Assembly (NCBI RefSeq): GCF_000426225.1
Contig: NZ_AUEY01000001.1
Coordinates: 144,091 to 208,090 of the forward strand
Length of the DNA: 64,000 nt
Reading direction: 5' to 3'
DNA from: Desulforegula conservatrix Mb1Pa
GTDB lineage: Bacteria > Desulfobacterota > Desulfobacteria > Desulfobacterales > Desulforegulaceae
In this document: in pieces, positions 26,995 through 35,282 of the stretch
Position numbering within the stretch: the stretch's first letter is position 1
How the letters are laid out: the number at the start of each line of letters is the position of its first letter
Position numbers and translations under genes: made by a program
Notes under the pieces: model-generated
What the model saw: the letters and a program-made list of their open reading frames with translations, nothing else
What the model was told of the DNA's origin: nothing
Database searches by the model: none

Positions 26995-28125
26995 TCAGAC
27001 TTCAAAGCCAAGGATAGCCATGTCATCCTCTGGTATAAAATCATCTCCGAAAATATCTGTGATGATCTTTCTGGGAGCTGAAGAAATTTCAGTATCTTTT
27101 GCATTCGCGCATGCTTCAGCAAAAAATTTTGCGCCTTCAGACCACATAACCCTTCGCTTGCTGGATTCGGTAACTCCATCGGAATACAGATAAAACCTGT
27201 CGCCTACAGATACGTCGATCACCTCACTTCCGAAATAGACGTCCTTAAAAAGGCCAAGAATATCGCCTTCAAGATTTATAAGCCTTACTTCTCCTGAAAC
27301 AGACACATAAACCACAGGAGGATGTCCGCAGCTTACAATAATCACCTGCTTGGTCCTTCTGTTCAGTCTGACATAAGAAGCAGTCAAATATTTGCCTTCT
27401 GGAAGTATTTCGGATAGCACGTCATTTATCATCTTCATGCTTTCCATAGGCTGATAAACAGTATTGCAGTTCTGTCTCAGGAGGGCTTTGACTGAAGAAG
27501 TCATATAACTGGTTTTTATGTCGTGACCTGAAAAATCCGCCACAAAATAACTGAAAATATTTTCTGATATTCTGAGAACATCATAGAAATCCCCGCCTGC
27601 TTCTTCCAGGGCCTTGTAATAAACACCGAATTTTGCTTCTGGCAGCATCTCAGGATACGCGAGCATGGATTTCTGAGCTTCTTTTATCTGCTTTAGCTTG
27701 GAAGCCTGACTTGCGATAAGGGAGTTTGTCGCAATGGACATCTTCAGATGAAGCCTTACCCTGGCAAGTACTTCAAGGGCTTGAAAAGGCTTAATGATAT
27801 AGTCAACTGCGCCGAGTTCAAAACCTGTCAGCTTAGAATCAAGTTCAGATTGGCCGGTCAAAAAGATAACAGGTATTGAAGTGGTGGATGAATGATTCTT
27901 GAGATATTTAATTACTGAAAAGCCATCCTCTCCTGGCATAACTATATCGAGAAGAATCAGATCAGGCCTTTTCTGGACAGCCTCTATTTTAGCAGCAGCA
28001 GCATCCTTGGCCTTGTATACCGTATATCCTTCCTTGGACAGAACTGTGGAAATATAGGTCAGGTTCACAGGGTTATCATCAACCGCGAGTATGCTATATC
28101 CTTGGGTTTCATTATTTGAAGTCAT
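26995..28125 (-). CDS. Response regulator with PP2C (RsbU/SpoIIE) phosphatase domain
   Basis: 376 aa. N-terminal receiver (about 10-130) with acceptor Asp in LILLDIVMPGEDG and lysine in IIKPF. A short helical linker, then a SpoIIE-type PP2C domain (about 165-376) with metal ligands in EEAGGDFYDV, ADFSGHDIK, LYSDGVTE and PEDDMAILGFEV. It would dephosphorylate a phospho-STAS protein when the receiver is phosphorylated. It lies between the HPt gene and the RsbW-like kinase, the natural antagonist. No Shine-Dalgarno obvious at 28125. Confidence 0.92.
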   Translation of the reverse strand: MTSNNETQGYSILAVDDNPVNLTYISTVLSKEGYTVYKAKDAAAAKIEAVQKRPDLILLDIVMPGEDGFSVIKYLKNHSSTTSIPVIFLTGQSELDSKLTGFELGAVDYIIKPFQALEVLARVRLHLKMSIATNSLIASQASKLKQIKEAQKSMLAYPEMLPEAKFGVYYKALEEAGGDFYDVLRISENIFSYFVADFSGHDIKTSYMTSSVKALLRQNCNTVYQPMESMKMINDVLSEILPEGKYLTASYVRLNRRTKQVIIVSCGHPPVVYVSVSGEVRLINLEGDILGLFKDVYFGSEVIDVSVGDRFYLYSDGVTESSKRRVMWSEGAKFFAEACANAKDTEISSAPRKIITDIFGDDFIPEDDMAILGFEV

Positions 28126-28329
28126 AAGAAACTGTTTTTCGCTTTTTTAAAATTGGTCATGGAACTCCGGACTCCCAGACAGTCATTCCCTTAAAAAACA
28201 AAAAGCCGAATAAATCAAAAATTATGTCATAAGTGAAATAATATTAACTGGGAGCGAGATAAATCTTTGGGCCTTCCGATAGCTCCGGTCTTTAGATCAG
28301 GGCAAAGTACCTTGATACAACTCAGGTGA

Positions 28330-28644
28330 TCAGGAAATGACAACTTTAATCTTTTCGATCTCGCAGGAAATATTCACTGAATAAGAATCAAGATCCGTAA
28401 GATCGCTTTTCCTGGCATTTTGCTCGATCCTTGATGCGAGGTCAGCTATTGCAGAAAAGCCGAGATTTCCCGAAGATCCCTTGAGTGAGTGCGCTGCTTC
28501 TGCAACCGCCTTGGAATCACTCACGCTAAGAGCATTATTGAGTTTCTGAATATCTTCTTCTGCAGAAGACACAAAAATATCCACAAGCTCCATGAACTCT
28601 TCTTTTTCAAGTCCAAGCCTTGCTCCCATTTCTTCAAAATCCAT
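28330..28644 (-). CDS. Histidine phosphotransfer (HPt) protein
   Basis: 104 aa, one HPt helical bundle. Phospho-accepting His in AAHSLKGSSGNLG (about residue 52). It relays phosphate between hybrid kinases and response regulators. AGGAG lies 8 nt before ATG 28644. It precedes the receiver-PP2C gene by about 200 bp, so it is a plausible donor for that receiver. The hybrid kinases at 6957 and 49978 lack HPt domains and could feed it. Confidence 0.9.
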   Translation of the reverse strand: MDFEEMGARLGLEKEEFMELVDIFVSSAEEDIQKLNNALSVSDSKAVAEAAHSLKGSSGNLGFSAIADLASRIEQNARKSDLTDLDSYSVNISCEIEKIKVVIS

Positions 28645-28879
28645 GAGCAGCTCCTTTCTTCAAATCAGAATGTATAGTGCAAAATGAAAGGCACTTGAAG
28701 GCAAATATAAAGAAATCAACTATGAGGGTAAATATTGAAACGGTTTTTTCTTTAAAGAATATACCCCATACAGCCTTTAAGCCGCAACATAATTTTCCAT
28801 GCTTTTAAAGTAAGACTAAAGTACCGCTGGTTCTGCTATGGGAGACATTTACGGGAATGCTGCAAACTAAGATTAAACA

Positions 28880-29019
28880 AGCAGATTCCAGTCATTCCGG
28901 CGGGGCCTGTCCCGGTGAAAAGAGGGAGCCGAAACCAAGAAACATCTGAAAATACAAAGATGCCTGATCAAGTAAGGCATGACGCCAAAGCCCTTTTCCT
29001 GATTTTTGCGAAACCATCA
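28880..29019 (+). repeat. Dispersed repeat family A copy
   Basis: In the 466-bp gap 28645-29110. Contains CAGTCATTCCGGCGGGGCC, GAAAATACAAAGATGCCTGA, AGGCATGACGCCAAAGCCC and right end GATTTTTGCGAAACCATCA. The left terminus is eroded. The rest of the gap, apart from the promoter region near 29073, shows no gene. Confidence 0.7.
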
Positions 29020-29072
29020 GGCTTAAAATAATCACACATCTTTTTTTACATCTGCGGAATCATTTAAAGATC

Positions 29073-29105
29073 TTGACATTGATAAACAGTTTTATGATAT
29101 ATCAA
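29073..29105 (+). promoter_or_regulatory. Putative promoter and operator of the ArsR-methyltransferase / ahcY operon
   Basis: TTGACA at 29073-29078; a 17-bp spacer leads to GATATA at 29096-29101 as candidate -10. Overlapping it is a perfect 10-bp palindrome TGATATATCA (29095-29104). A wider inverted repeat pairs TTGATA (29079-29084) with TATCAA (29100-29105). The position fits autorepression by the ArsR-type product. No Shine-Dalgarno precedes the ATG at 29111, so the mRNA may be nearly leaderless. Confidence 0.45.
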
Positions 29106-29110
29106 AAAAT

Positions 29111-30028
29111 ATGGATATATTGATATTACTAAAGGCATGTGCCGACGAAACCAGAATCAGACTGCTTAACATCCTCATAAACCATGAGCTCAGCGTCAAT
29201 GAAATAGTGGACATGATGGGCATGGGCCAGTCAAGGATATCAAGGCATCTCAAAATCCTTCTTGATGCAGGCCTTCTGAAATGCAGAAGGGACGGAGTAT
29301 GGGCTTTTTATTCAGGTTCAACGTCAGGGCCCGGCAAATTCTTTATTGAAGCAATGCTACCCATGTTGTCAAAAGATGAGGCCCTCAAGAAAGACCTTGT
29401 AACGGCATCTGCAATTATTGAGGAAAGAACCAAGACGGCCAGACAGTTTTTTAATAAAATTGCGGGGCAATGGGACAGACTGAAAAGCGAAATACTCGGA
29501 GGCTTTAACCTTAGCAAGGCGATTGCCGATCTCGCTCCTGAATGCGATAAAGCGGCAGATCTTGGCTGCGGAACAGGCGATCTGTTAACCGCCCTAAAAT
29601 CCAAGGCTCAAAAGATCATAGGAGTCGACAGCTCTTCTGAAATGCTGAAAGAGGCAAGGACAAGACTGGAATCAGCCGGAAATGAAAAAGCTGATTTAAG
29701 GCTCGGAGAACTTGAATACCTGCCGCTCAGAGACAAAGAAGTCTCTCTGGCTGTTTCATCCATGGCTCTTCACCATATCCAGAACCCAGTGCAGGCAATA
29801 AAAGAAGCAGGCAGAATTCTTGAAAAAGACGGAACATTCATAATAGCCGAATATGGAAAACACTCAGATGAATCAATGCGCCAGAAATACGGCGATCTCT
29901 GGTTAGGCTTTCATACTGATGAAATTAAATACTGGCTCGAGGATGCCGGATTCAGACTGTCCGGCATAGAAACCTATGAGCTTAAAAACCACATCAAAAT
30001 AAATATTTATAAATCAATAAAAAACTGA
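29111..30028 (+). CDS. ArsR-family regulator fused to SAM methyltransferase
   Basis: 305 aa. Residues 1-85 are an ArsR winged helix (ADETRIRLLNILINHELSVN, then GQSRISRHLKILLDAGLL). Residues about 130-300 are a class I methyltransferase with AADLGCGTGDLLTAL, IGVDSSSEML and LALHH-like SSMALHHI. It has no metal-binding CVC signature of ArsR/SmtB metal sensors. It lies 22 bp before ahcY. An ArsR-type regulator of the S-adenosylmethionine cycle that senses S-adenosylhomocysteine (SahR) is known in Proteobacteria, and the fused methyltransferase could be the SAM/SAH-binding module. This function is inference from context. Confidence 0.85.
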   Translation: MDILILLKACADETRIRLLNILINHELSVNEIVDMMGMGQSRISRHLKILLDAGLLKCRRDGVWAFYSGSTSGPGKFFIEAMLPMLSKDEALKKDLVTASAIIEERTKTARQFFNKIAGQWDRLKSEILGGFNLSKAIADLAPECDKAADLGCGTGDLLTALKSKAQKIIGVDSSSEMLKEARTRLESAGNEKADLRLGELEYLPLRDKEVSLAVSSMALHHIQNPVQAIKEAGRILEKDGTFIIAEYGKHSDESMRQKYGDLWLGFHTDEIKYWLEDAGFRLSGIETYELKNHIKINIYKSIKN

Positions 30029-30050
30029 AACTTTTTAAGGAGACGCCAAA

Positions 30051-31478
30051 ATGTCATTTATGGAACTTGACCTCAACATGAAATATAAAGTTGCGGATAT
30101 GGGACAGGCTGATTTCGGAAGAAAAGAAATGCAGCTCGCTGAAAACGAAATGCCGGGCCTGATGGCTTGCAGAAAAGAATACGGAACAACAAAACCACTC
30201 AAAGGCCTCAGGATCACAGGCAGCCTGCACATGACCATCCAGACCGCGATGCTTATTGAAACCCTCACAGAGCTCGGGGCTGACGTTAGGTGGGCATCAT
30301 GCAATATATTCTCAACCCAGGATCATGCTGCGGCTGCAATTGCTGCAAAAGGAACCGCCGCTGTATTTGCATGGAAGGGCGAAAGCCTTGAAGAATACTG
30401 GTGGTGCACTGAGCAGGCTCTTCTCTGGCCTGACGGAAGCGGCCCAGACCTTATAGTTGATGACGGCGGAGACGCCACACTTCTCGTGCATGAAGGAGTA
30501 AGAGCAGAAAAAGATTCTTCTATCCTTGACCGCACGCCTTCAAATCATGAAGAAAAATGCATACTTGACAGACTCAAGGAATCCCTGAAAAAAGATCCTC
30601 AGAAGTGGACCCGCATCGCTGCAAAAATAAAAGGCGTTTCAGAGGAAACAACCACAGGTGTTGGCCGTCTGTATCAGCTTCAGAAGAGCGGCGGGCTTCT
30701 TTTCCCTGCAATCAACGTAAATGACTCCGTAACAAAATCGAAATTTGACAACCTATATGGATGCAAGGAATCCCTTGCGGATGGTATCAAAAGAGCCACG
30801 GACATCATGATAGCAGGCAAGACCGTTGTTGTTGCAGGGTACGGAGATGTCGGCAAAGGCTGCGCCAATTCCATGAAAGGATACGGAGCACGCGTTCTTG
30901 TAACCGAGATAGATCCCATCTGTGCTCTCCAGGCCTCAATGAGCGGATATCAGGTCGTGACAATGGAAGAAGCTGCTCCAATGGGCGATATTTTTGTGAC
31001 AGCCACAGGTAATTACAACGTAATAACAGGCGCCCATATGGAACAGATGAGAAATGAAGCCATTGTCTGCAATATCGGTCACTTTGACAATGAGATAGAC
31101 ATGGCCTACCTCCTTTCCACACCAGAATGCACATGCATGAATATTAAACCCCAGGTTGACAAATGGACCCTGAAATCAGGCAGATCAATCATCATCCTTG
31201 CCGAAGGAAGGCTTGTAAACCTTGGATGCGCGACCGGACACCCAAGCTTTGTAATGAGCACAAGCTTCACAAACCAGACTCTCGCCCAAATTGAACTTGC
31301 TACTAACAAAAATCTTGAGAAAAAGGTCTATACATTAAGCAAAAAACTTGATGAGGAAGTTGCAAGACTCCACCTTGGAAGGCTTGGCGTTAATCTCACC
31401 AAACTTACAAAGGAACAGGCTGACTATCTTGGATTAAGTGTTGACGGCCCTTACAAGCCAGAACATTACAGATATTAA
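30051..31478 (+). CDS. ahcY: Adenosylhomocysteinase
   Basis: 475 aa. Splits S-adenosylhomocysteine to adenosine and homocysteine using tightly bound NAD+, relieving product inhibition of methyltransferases. Seen: [23 protein letters not shown], the NAD-binding [24 protein letters not shown], and the C-terminal KPEHYRY that completes the neighbouring subunit's cofactor site. AAGGAG lies 8 nt before the ATG. It follows the ArsR-methyltransferase gene, likely one operon, and ends at a terminator at 31573. Confidence 0.97.
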   Translation: MSFMELDLNMKYKVADMGQADFGRKEMQLAENEMPGLMACRKEYGTTKPLKGLRITGSLHMTIQTAMLIETLTELGADVRWASCNIFSTQDHAAAAIAAKGTAAVFAWKGESLEEYWWCTEQALLWPDGSGPDLIVDDGGDATLLVHEGVRAEKDSSILDRTPSNHEEKCILDRLKESLKKDPQKWTRIAAKIKGVSEETTTGVGRLYQLQKSGGLLFPAINVNDSVTKSKFDNLYGCKESLADGIKRATDIMIAGKTVVVAGYGDVGKGCANSMKGYGARVLVTEIDPICALQASMSGYQVVTMEEAAPMGDIFVTATGNYNVITGAHMEQMRNEAIVCNIGHFDNEIDMAYLLSTPECTCMNIKPQVDKWTLKSGRSIIILAEGRLVNLGCATGHPSFVMSTSFTNQTLAQIELATNKNLEKKVYTLSKKLDEEVARLHLGRLGVNLTKLTKEQADYLGLSVDGPYKPEHYRY

Positions 31479-31572
31479 GAAAATCTTTCTAACCTAACCG
31501 GAATTATGAATATAAAAAATCTTCAGGCTGAATGCCCATAGGTTTTCCGTTCTAAAACGTATCCTTGTTACA

Positions 31573-31609
31573 AACACCCTGTGGATTTCATTCACGGGGT
31601 GTTTTTTTT
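31573..31609 (+). terminator. Intrinsic terminator of ahcY
   Basis: AACACCCTGTG (31573-31583) pairs with CACGGGGTGTT (31593-31603) with one G-T wobble and a 9-nt loop; an eight-T run ends at 31609. Confidence 0.9.
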
Positions 31610-31719
31610 CACCACAATCCAGCAAGTATGTATTGAATATTTCATTTTTTTTAAATACATACCAATTTCTGAAATTCAATATCAAAAAAACCTTAAGAAT
31701 ATACAATCCGGAGAATGTG

Positions 31720-33690
31720 ATGAAAAAAATTGTCAATTCCAAGACGGGGCTGAAAACAAAGCTTCTTTTCCCCTTGCTGCTCACCGTGCTTATCGGAATG
31801 ATTGTCGTGGTGACAAACTCCTACCTGAAAACAAAGTCCTATATTAAAGATCTTGCAACGACACAGCTGGAGGCAATAACAGCGGCCACATCCTCTTCGA
31901 TTTCAGAGTATATAGCATTCAACAAGAAACTTAATTTATCCTGGAGCCAGACTAATTTTGCGATCGACGCCCTCGAAGGCACCCAGGAAAAGGCAGCAAA
32001 AGCGACTGAGCGCCTTAAAATTCTTCAATCCCAGTTTAGCGCTATAGACAATGTCTTCATAACAGATCTCTCAGGGAAAATGATCGCCGCATCCACAGAA
32101 GAATCGATCGGGAAAATCAACATATCCGACAGGGAATATTTCAAAGAGGTCATTTCAAAAGGAGAACAGGCCCTTTCAGACGAGGTCATAAGCAAGTCGA
32201 CCGGAGAGCCAATCTTTGTAATAGCTTCCCCTGTCAAAAAAAACGGTAAGATACTCGGAGTCATCGGAACATCCATACAGCTCAAATCTATGGCTGAAAA
32301 AATCACTGACCCTGTCAAGGTAGGCAAAAGCGGATACGCATTCGCCCTTAACAGGCATGGTGACAATATTATCTATCCTGACAAAACCAAGCTGTTCAAG
32401 CTCAATGCAAAAACATTCCCAACCATCCAGACCATTATGGATAAAAAAAACGGAACCCTTATCTATGAATTCGGAGGCGTGAAAAAAATCTGCGTATTCA
32501 AGGAGGAAAATGAAAAAGGATGGATAACCATAGTAAACGCTCCGGTTGATGAAGTTTTCGGGGCAGCCGCAGACATAAGAAACAGCATGATACTTTACAG
32601 CTTCCTGACCCTGATAGGACTATGGCTCATGATAAGGTTCCAGACAGACAGAATTGTAATGAGGCCGATTAAAAGACTTAACGAAAGAATGAAAGACATA
32701 TCAATGGGAGAGGCCGACCTCACCATGAGGATCAAGGATCTGTCAAATGACGAGGTAGGGGAGCTGGGAGACCTTTTCAATACTTTTGTCGAAAAACTGC
32801 ACACGCTCATCTCCAGCATGGCTGAAAGATCAAACGGACTTGCAAGATCATCCGGCAGCCTGTCTGAAATATCGATATCCATGTCCGCAAAGTCGGCCGA
32901 AATGCAGCAGAAAGCAGCCCAGACAACCAAAGACTCAGAAGAAATGAACACAAGCATGCAGGCTGTTGCTGCGGCCATGGAACAGTCAGCCTCAAACACA
33001 GGGATGATAGCTGCAGCGGCAGAAGAAATGAACGCAACTATTTCTGAAATTGCCCAGAACGCAGGAAAAGCGAGAAAAATATCGGACGAGGCTGAAACCA
33101 AAGCCCAGAAAGTTGCGGAAATTGTAATTAATCTTGAAAAATCTGCGATGGACATCGGCAAGGTAACAGAGGCTATCGCAGATATTTCAGACCAGACCAA
33201 TCTTCTTGCACTGAATGCGACAATTGAAGCGGCAAGGGCAGGAGAAGCAGGCAAGGGGTTTGCTGTTGTCGCAAATGAAATAAAAGAGCTTGCAAGGCAG
33301 ACAGCAGAAGCCACATCTGAAATCACCCAGAAAATCCAGGCCATTCAGGGATCAACTGGCCTGGCCACTGGAGAGATGAATGAAATAACAAAAGTAATTG
33401 TGGATGTTAACACCATAGTTTCCGGAATTGCGGCGGCAGTTGAAGAACAATCGGCAACAACAAGAGAAATTGCGTCAAACGTAGCTGAAGTTGCAAAAGG
33501 TATAGATGAAACCGCCCGGAAATCAACGGCCGCGACAGCAATCTCCGCCGGAATTACAGAGCTCATGAATGAAATGACGCAGGAAGCAGAAGCCATGGCT
33601 GAAAGCAGCGATGAGGTCTCAAGAAGCTCGGTTAATTTTTCCGAAGTTGCCGGTGACCTCAGGTCTATTGTAAAAGGATTTAAAATATAA
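31720..33690 (+). CDS. Methyl-accepting chemotaxis protein, Cache-HAMP
   Basis: 656 aa from ATG 31720, which has CCGGAG 10 nt upstream; 29 extra in-frame codons upstream are not convincing and overlap the terminator side. TM1 (about 14-36), a double-Cache-like periplasmic sensor (about 40-285; [40 protein letters not shown]), TM2 (about 290-312), HAMP (about 313-370), and a long cytoplasmic signalling coiled coil with the conserved hairpin tip (residues about 525-545, [13 protein letters not shown]). No cheA/cheW gene is nearby. Confidence 0.93.
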   Translation: MKKIVNSKTGLKTKLLFPLLLTVLIGMIVVVTNSYLKTKSYIKDLATTQLEAITAATSSSISEYIAFNKKLNLSWSQTNFAIDALEGTQEKAAKATERLKILQSQFSAIDNVFITDLSGKMIAASTEESIGKINISDREYFKEVISKGEQALSDEVISKSTGEPIFVIASPVKKNGKILGVIGTSIQLKSMAEKITDPVKVGKSGYAFALNRHGDNIIYPDKTKLFKLNAKTFPTIQTIMDKKNGTLIYEFGGVKKICVFKEENEKGWITIVNAPVDEVFGAAADIRNSMILYSFLTLIGLWLMIRFQTDRIVMRPIKRLNERMKDISMGEADLTMRIKDLSNDEVGELGDLFNTFVEKLHTLISSMAERSNGLARSSGSLSEISISMSAKSAEMQQKAAQTTKDSEEMNTSMQAVAAAMEQSASNTGMIAAAAEEMNATISEIAQNAGKARKISDEAETKAQKVAEIVINLEKSAMDIGKVTEAIADISDQTNLLALNATIEAARAGEAGKGFAVVANEIKELARQTAEATSEITQKIQAIQGSTGLATGEMNEITKVIVDVNTIVSGIAAAVEEQSATTREIASNVAEVAKGIDETARKSTAATAISAGITELMNEMTQEAEAMAESSDEVSRSSVNFSEVAGDLRSIVKGFKI

Positions 33691-33723
33691 TATTCAAGCC
33701 CTTGGTCTGAAATAAGCTTAACA

Positions 33724-33761
33724 GGCGCCGGAGTCAAAATCACACTTATGACTCCGGCGCC
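33724..33761. terminator. Perfect 13-bp hairpin between MCP and lipid-kinase genes
   Basis: GGCGCCGGAGTCA (33724-33736) and TGACTCCGGCGCC (33749-33761) form a perfect stem with a 12-nt loop. It is followed by CTAAATTTCG, not a T-run. It may be a weak terminator of the MCP gene or an RNA stability element at the start of the next transcript. Confidence 0.45.
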
Positions 33762-33782
33762 TAAATTTCGAAAGGGCAAAAA

Positions 33783-34433
33783 ATGACTCTGAAAAAAGAA
33801 GAAATCCTCAGAAAGCTGCTTCACCTGATAGCCCTCCTGATGCCCATATCCATATATTATATCCCATATTTGGGGCTGCCTCCGTGGATTCCTGCGGCCG
33901 GACTCGGCATAATCCTCGGAACAAGCATAATTGTTGAATATGTCAGAATGAAAAACAGCAAGGCAGGCCAAGCATTTCTAAAAATATTCGGCTATATGAT
34001 GAGGCCGTCTGAAAAAAATGAAGTTACAGGATCGACATATATAATTGCGGGTGCCTTAATATGCTCCCTTTTATTCATGAGCACGCCTGAAGTGGCGTTC
34101 ATAAGTCTTTTTTTGTTCATCACGGGTGATGCTATGGCCGCAGTGATAGGACTTAGCATCGGCAAAACAAGGATATTCGGAAAATCAGTTGAGGGTAGCG
34201 CGGCCTGCATGATCTGCTGCATACTTTGCCTTGAGTTCATAATCCCACTTTTTCCTGGAGTTCTTTCCCCGTGGAAAGGCAATATGCCATTCATTCAAAT
34301 TGTCTCAATAGCCCTTGGAGTCACCCTGCTTGAACTTGTTCCCATGAAAACAGGAAAATTCAAAATCAATGACAATCTCGCAGCTCCTGTTCTGGCCGGT
34401 TTTTTAATATATGCAATTATGTGCCTTAATTAA
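33783..34433 (+). CDS. CTP-dependent lipid kinase-like membrane protein (dolichol/phytol/diacylglycerol kinase family)
   Basis: 216 aa with six or seven hydrophobic helices. Seen: EEILRKLLHLIAL at the N-terminus, LFITGDAMAAVIGLSIGKTRIFGKSVEGS in the middle, and a C-terminal ELVPMKTGKFKINDNLAAP. These match the family of Sec59/VTE5/DGK1-type kinases that phosphorylate long-chain alcohols or diacylglycerol with CTP, often annotated as phosphatidate cytidylyltransferase-like. Substrate unknown; it may recycle an isoprenoid or fatty alcohol. It is separated from the MCP by a hairpin, so it may be a separate unit. Confidence 0.75.
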   Translation: MTLKKEEILRKLLHLIALLMPISIYYIPYLGLPPWIPAAGLGIILGTSIIVEYVRMKNSKAGQAFLKIFGYMMRPSEKNEVTGSTYIIAGALICSLLFMSTPEVAFISLFLFITGDAMAAVIGLSIGKTRIFGKSVEGSAACMICCILCLEFIIPLFPGVLSPWKGNMPFIQIVSIALGVTLLELVPMKTGKFKINDNLAAPVLAGFLIYAIMCLN

Positions 34434-34496
34434 GTATGCCTCAATCTTAAGCAAAAACCGATAAAGATATCAGATCTTGCCCTTAAAAAACATAAA

Positions 34497-34523
34497 GGCG
34501 CGCCACAAAATATATGGCGCGCC
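34497..34523. terminator. GC-rich hairpin downstream of both flanking genes
   Basis: GGCGCGCCA (34497-34505) with TGGCGCGCC (34515-34523), a perfect 9-bp stem and 9-nt loop, lies between the 3' ends of two converging genes. No long T-run on either side; probably a shared terminator. Confidence 0.5.
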
Positions 34524-34543
34524 TCGTAAAGAAAATCACAGGA

Positions 34544-34840
34544 TCAGTTTTTCTTGAAAACAAAAACATAATCCCAGTCATTTACAACAACAGACAAATC
34601 CGCGCCTCTTCCTATCGCATAGTCAATCCAGAAAGAACCGTCCTCATGACATACGTTCTGAGGGCCACAGGTTCCTTCATTTTTGCAGATCCACGATATG
34701 AGAAGGGGGTCTTTATTGAAGTTTCTTGCATAGGCAATTGCAAATTTCGCTATTTCTGCCTGGTCCATTTTACCTGTGTCAAAGGTTGCCATTACAGGAA
34801 ATGGAATTTTATTTCTATCCACTATTTCACATGAAGTCAT
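34544..34840 (-). CDS. Conserved 98-aa protein, possibly AF1514/DUF5619-like
   Basis: 98 aa, soluble. N-terminal half helical (DQAEIAKFAIAYARNFNKD), C-terminal half with ISWICKNEGTCGP, a short Cys loop, and RGADLSVVVNDWDYVFVF. From memory this pattern resembles the small AF1514 (DUF5619) family of Archaeoglobus and Desulfobacterota; I cannot verify that here. Function unknown. GGGGGTGACCC lies immediately before ATG 34840. It follows a 50-aa peptide gene by 20 bp; the two appear to form a small operon. Confidence 0.7.
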   Translation of the reverse strand: MTSCEIVDRNKIPFPVMATFDTGKMDQAEIAKFAIAYARNFNKDPLLISWICKNEGTCGPQNVCHEDGSFWIDYAIGRGADLSVVVNDWDYVFVFKKN

Positions 34841-34860
34841 GGGTCACCCCCATATATTTT

Positions 34861-35013
34861 TTATGCTCCGCCCCCCCTTGCGTCATCACAAGGGAGATCA
34901 GGATCATCGATTCTGGCATGTTCAGGTGAAGCAGCCATCGTGCAGACATCCTTTTCCTTAATTGAAGGAGTCTTCATGACCTTTAATTTTTCCTTTGAAC
35001 TGCATTTTTTCAT
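34861..35013 (-). CDS. 50-aa cysteine-containing peptide, upstream of the 98-aa gene
   Basis: 50 aa, MKKCSSKEKLKVMKTPSIKE at the N-terminus, Cys at 4, 24 and 42, ending CDDARGGGA. A perfect AGGAGGTGA sits 5-10 nt before ATG 35013, which is the strongest ribosome site in this neighbourhood and argues for real translation. No signal peptide or membrane helix. The C-terminal GGG is encoded in a run of seven G. Function unknown; possible roles are a metal-binding peptide, a leader peptide or a modified-peptide precursor, none supported beyond composition. Confidence 0.6.
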   Translation of the reverse strand: MKKCSSKEKLKVMKTPSIKEKDVCTMAASPEHARIDDPDLPCDDARGGGA

Positions 35014-35282
35014 ATTCACCTCCTGTATTCATTTAACTTATCTTAATCATTATGCCATGGAATACAAGAATCCATACCAAGCAAAGATCAATGAAAAAAC
35101 ATTCAAGGGTCGTCAAATCCGAAGCAACAACTTGTCCCATGCAAGTGAACGCTCATGTCTTAAGGAAAAAGCTATTTACAAATATTGATTACTAATATAA
35201 AAGATGCGTTTAAAAAACGATTATGATTTCAAGAACTTCTTTTTTAAATATATTATAAATTCAGGCAATTAAAGGTGTAGAC

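Noticed and set aside
29019..29110. SAH or SAM riboswitch upstream of the ArsR-ahcY operon
   Set aside because: No conserved riboswitch pairing is visible and the leader appears to be too short.
31633..31719. 29-codon upstream extension of the MCP
   Set aside because: ATG 31720 has a clear CCGGAG site and the usual short cytoplasmic start before TM1.
32595..33344. 249-aa minus-strand ORF across the MCP gene
   Set aside because: Mirror of the MCP coiled-coil codons; hydrophobic Ser/Ala-rich product is typical antisense noise.
35041..35188. Possible 47-aa plus-strand ORF near 35053
   Set aside because: No ribosome site and no recognisable composition; overlaps the promoter region of the peptide gene.
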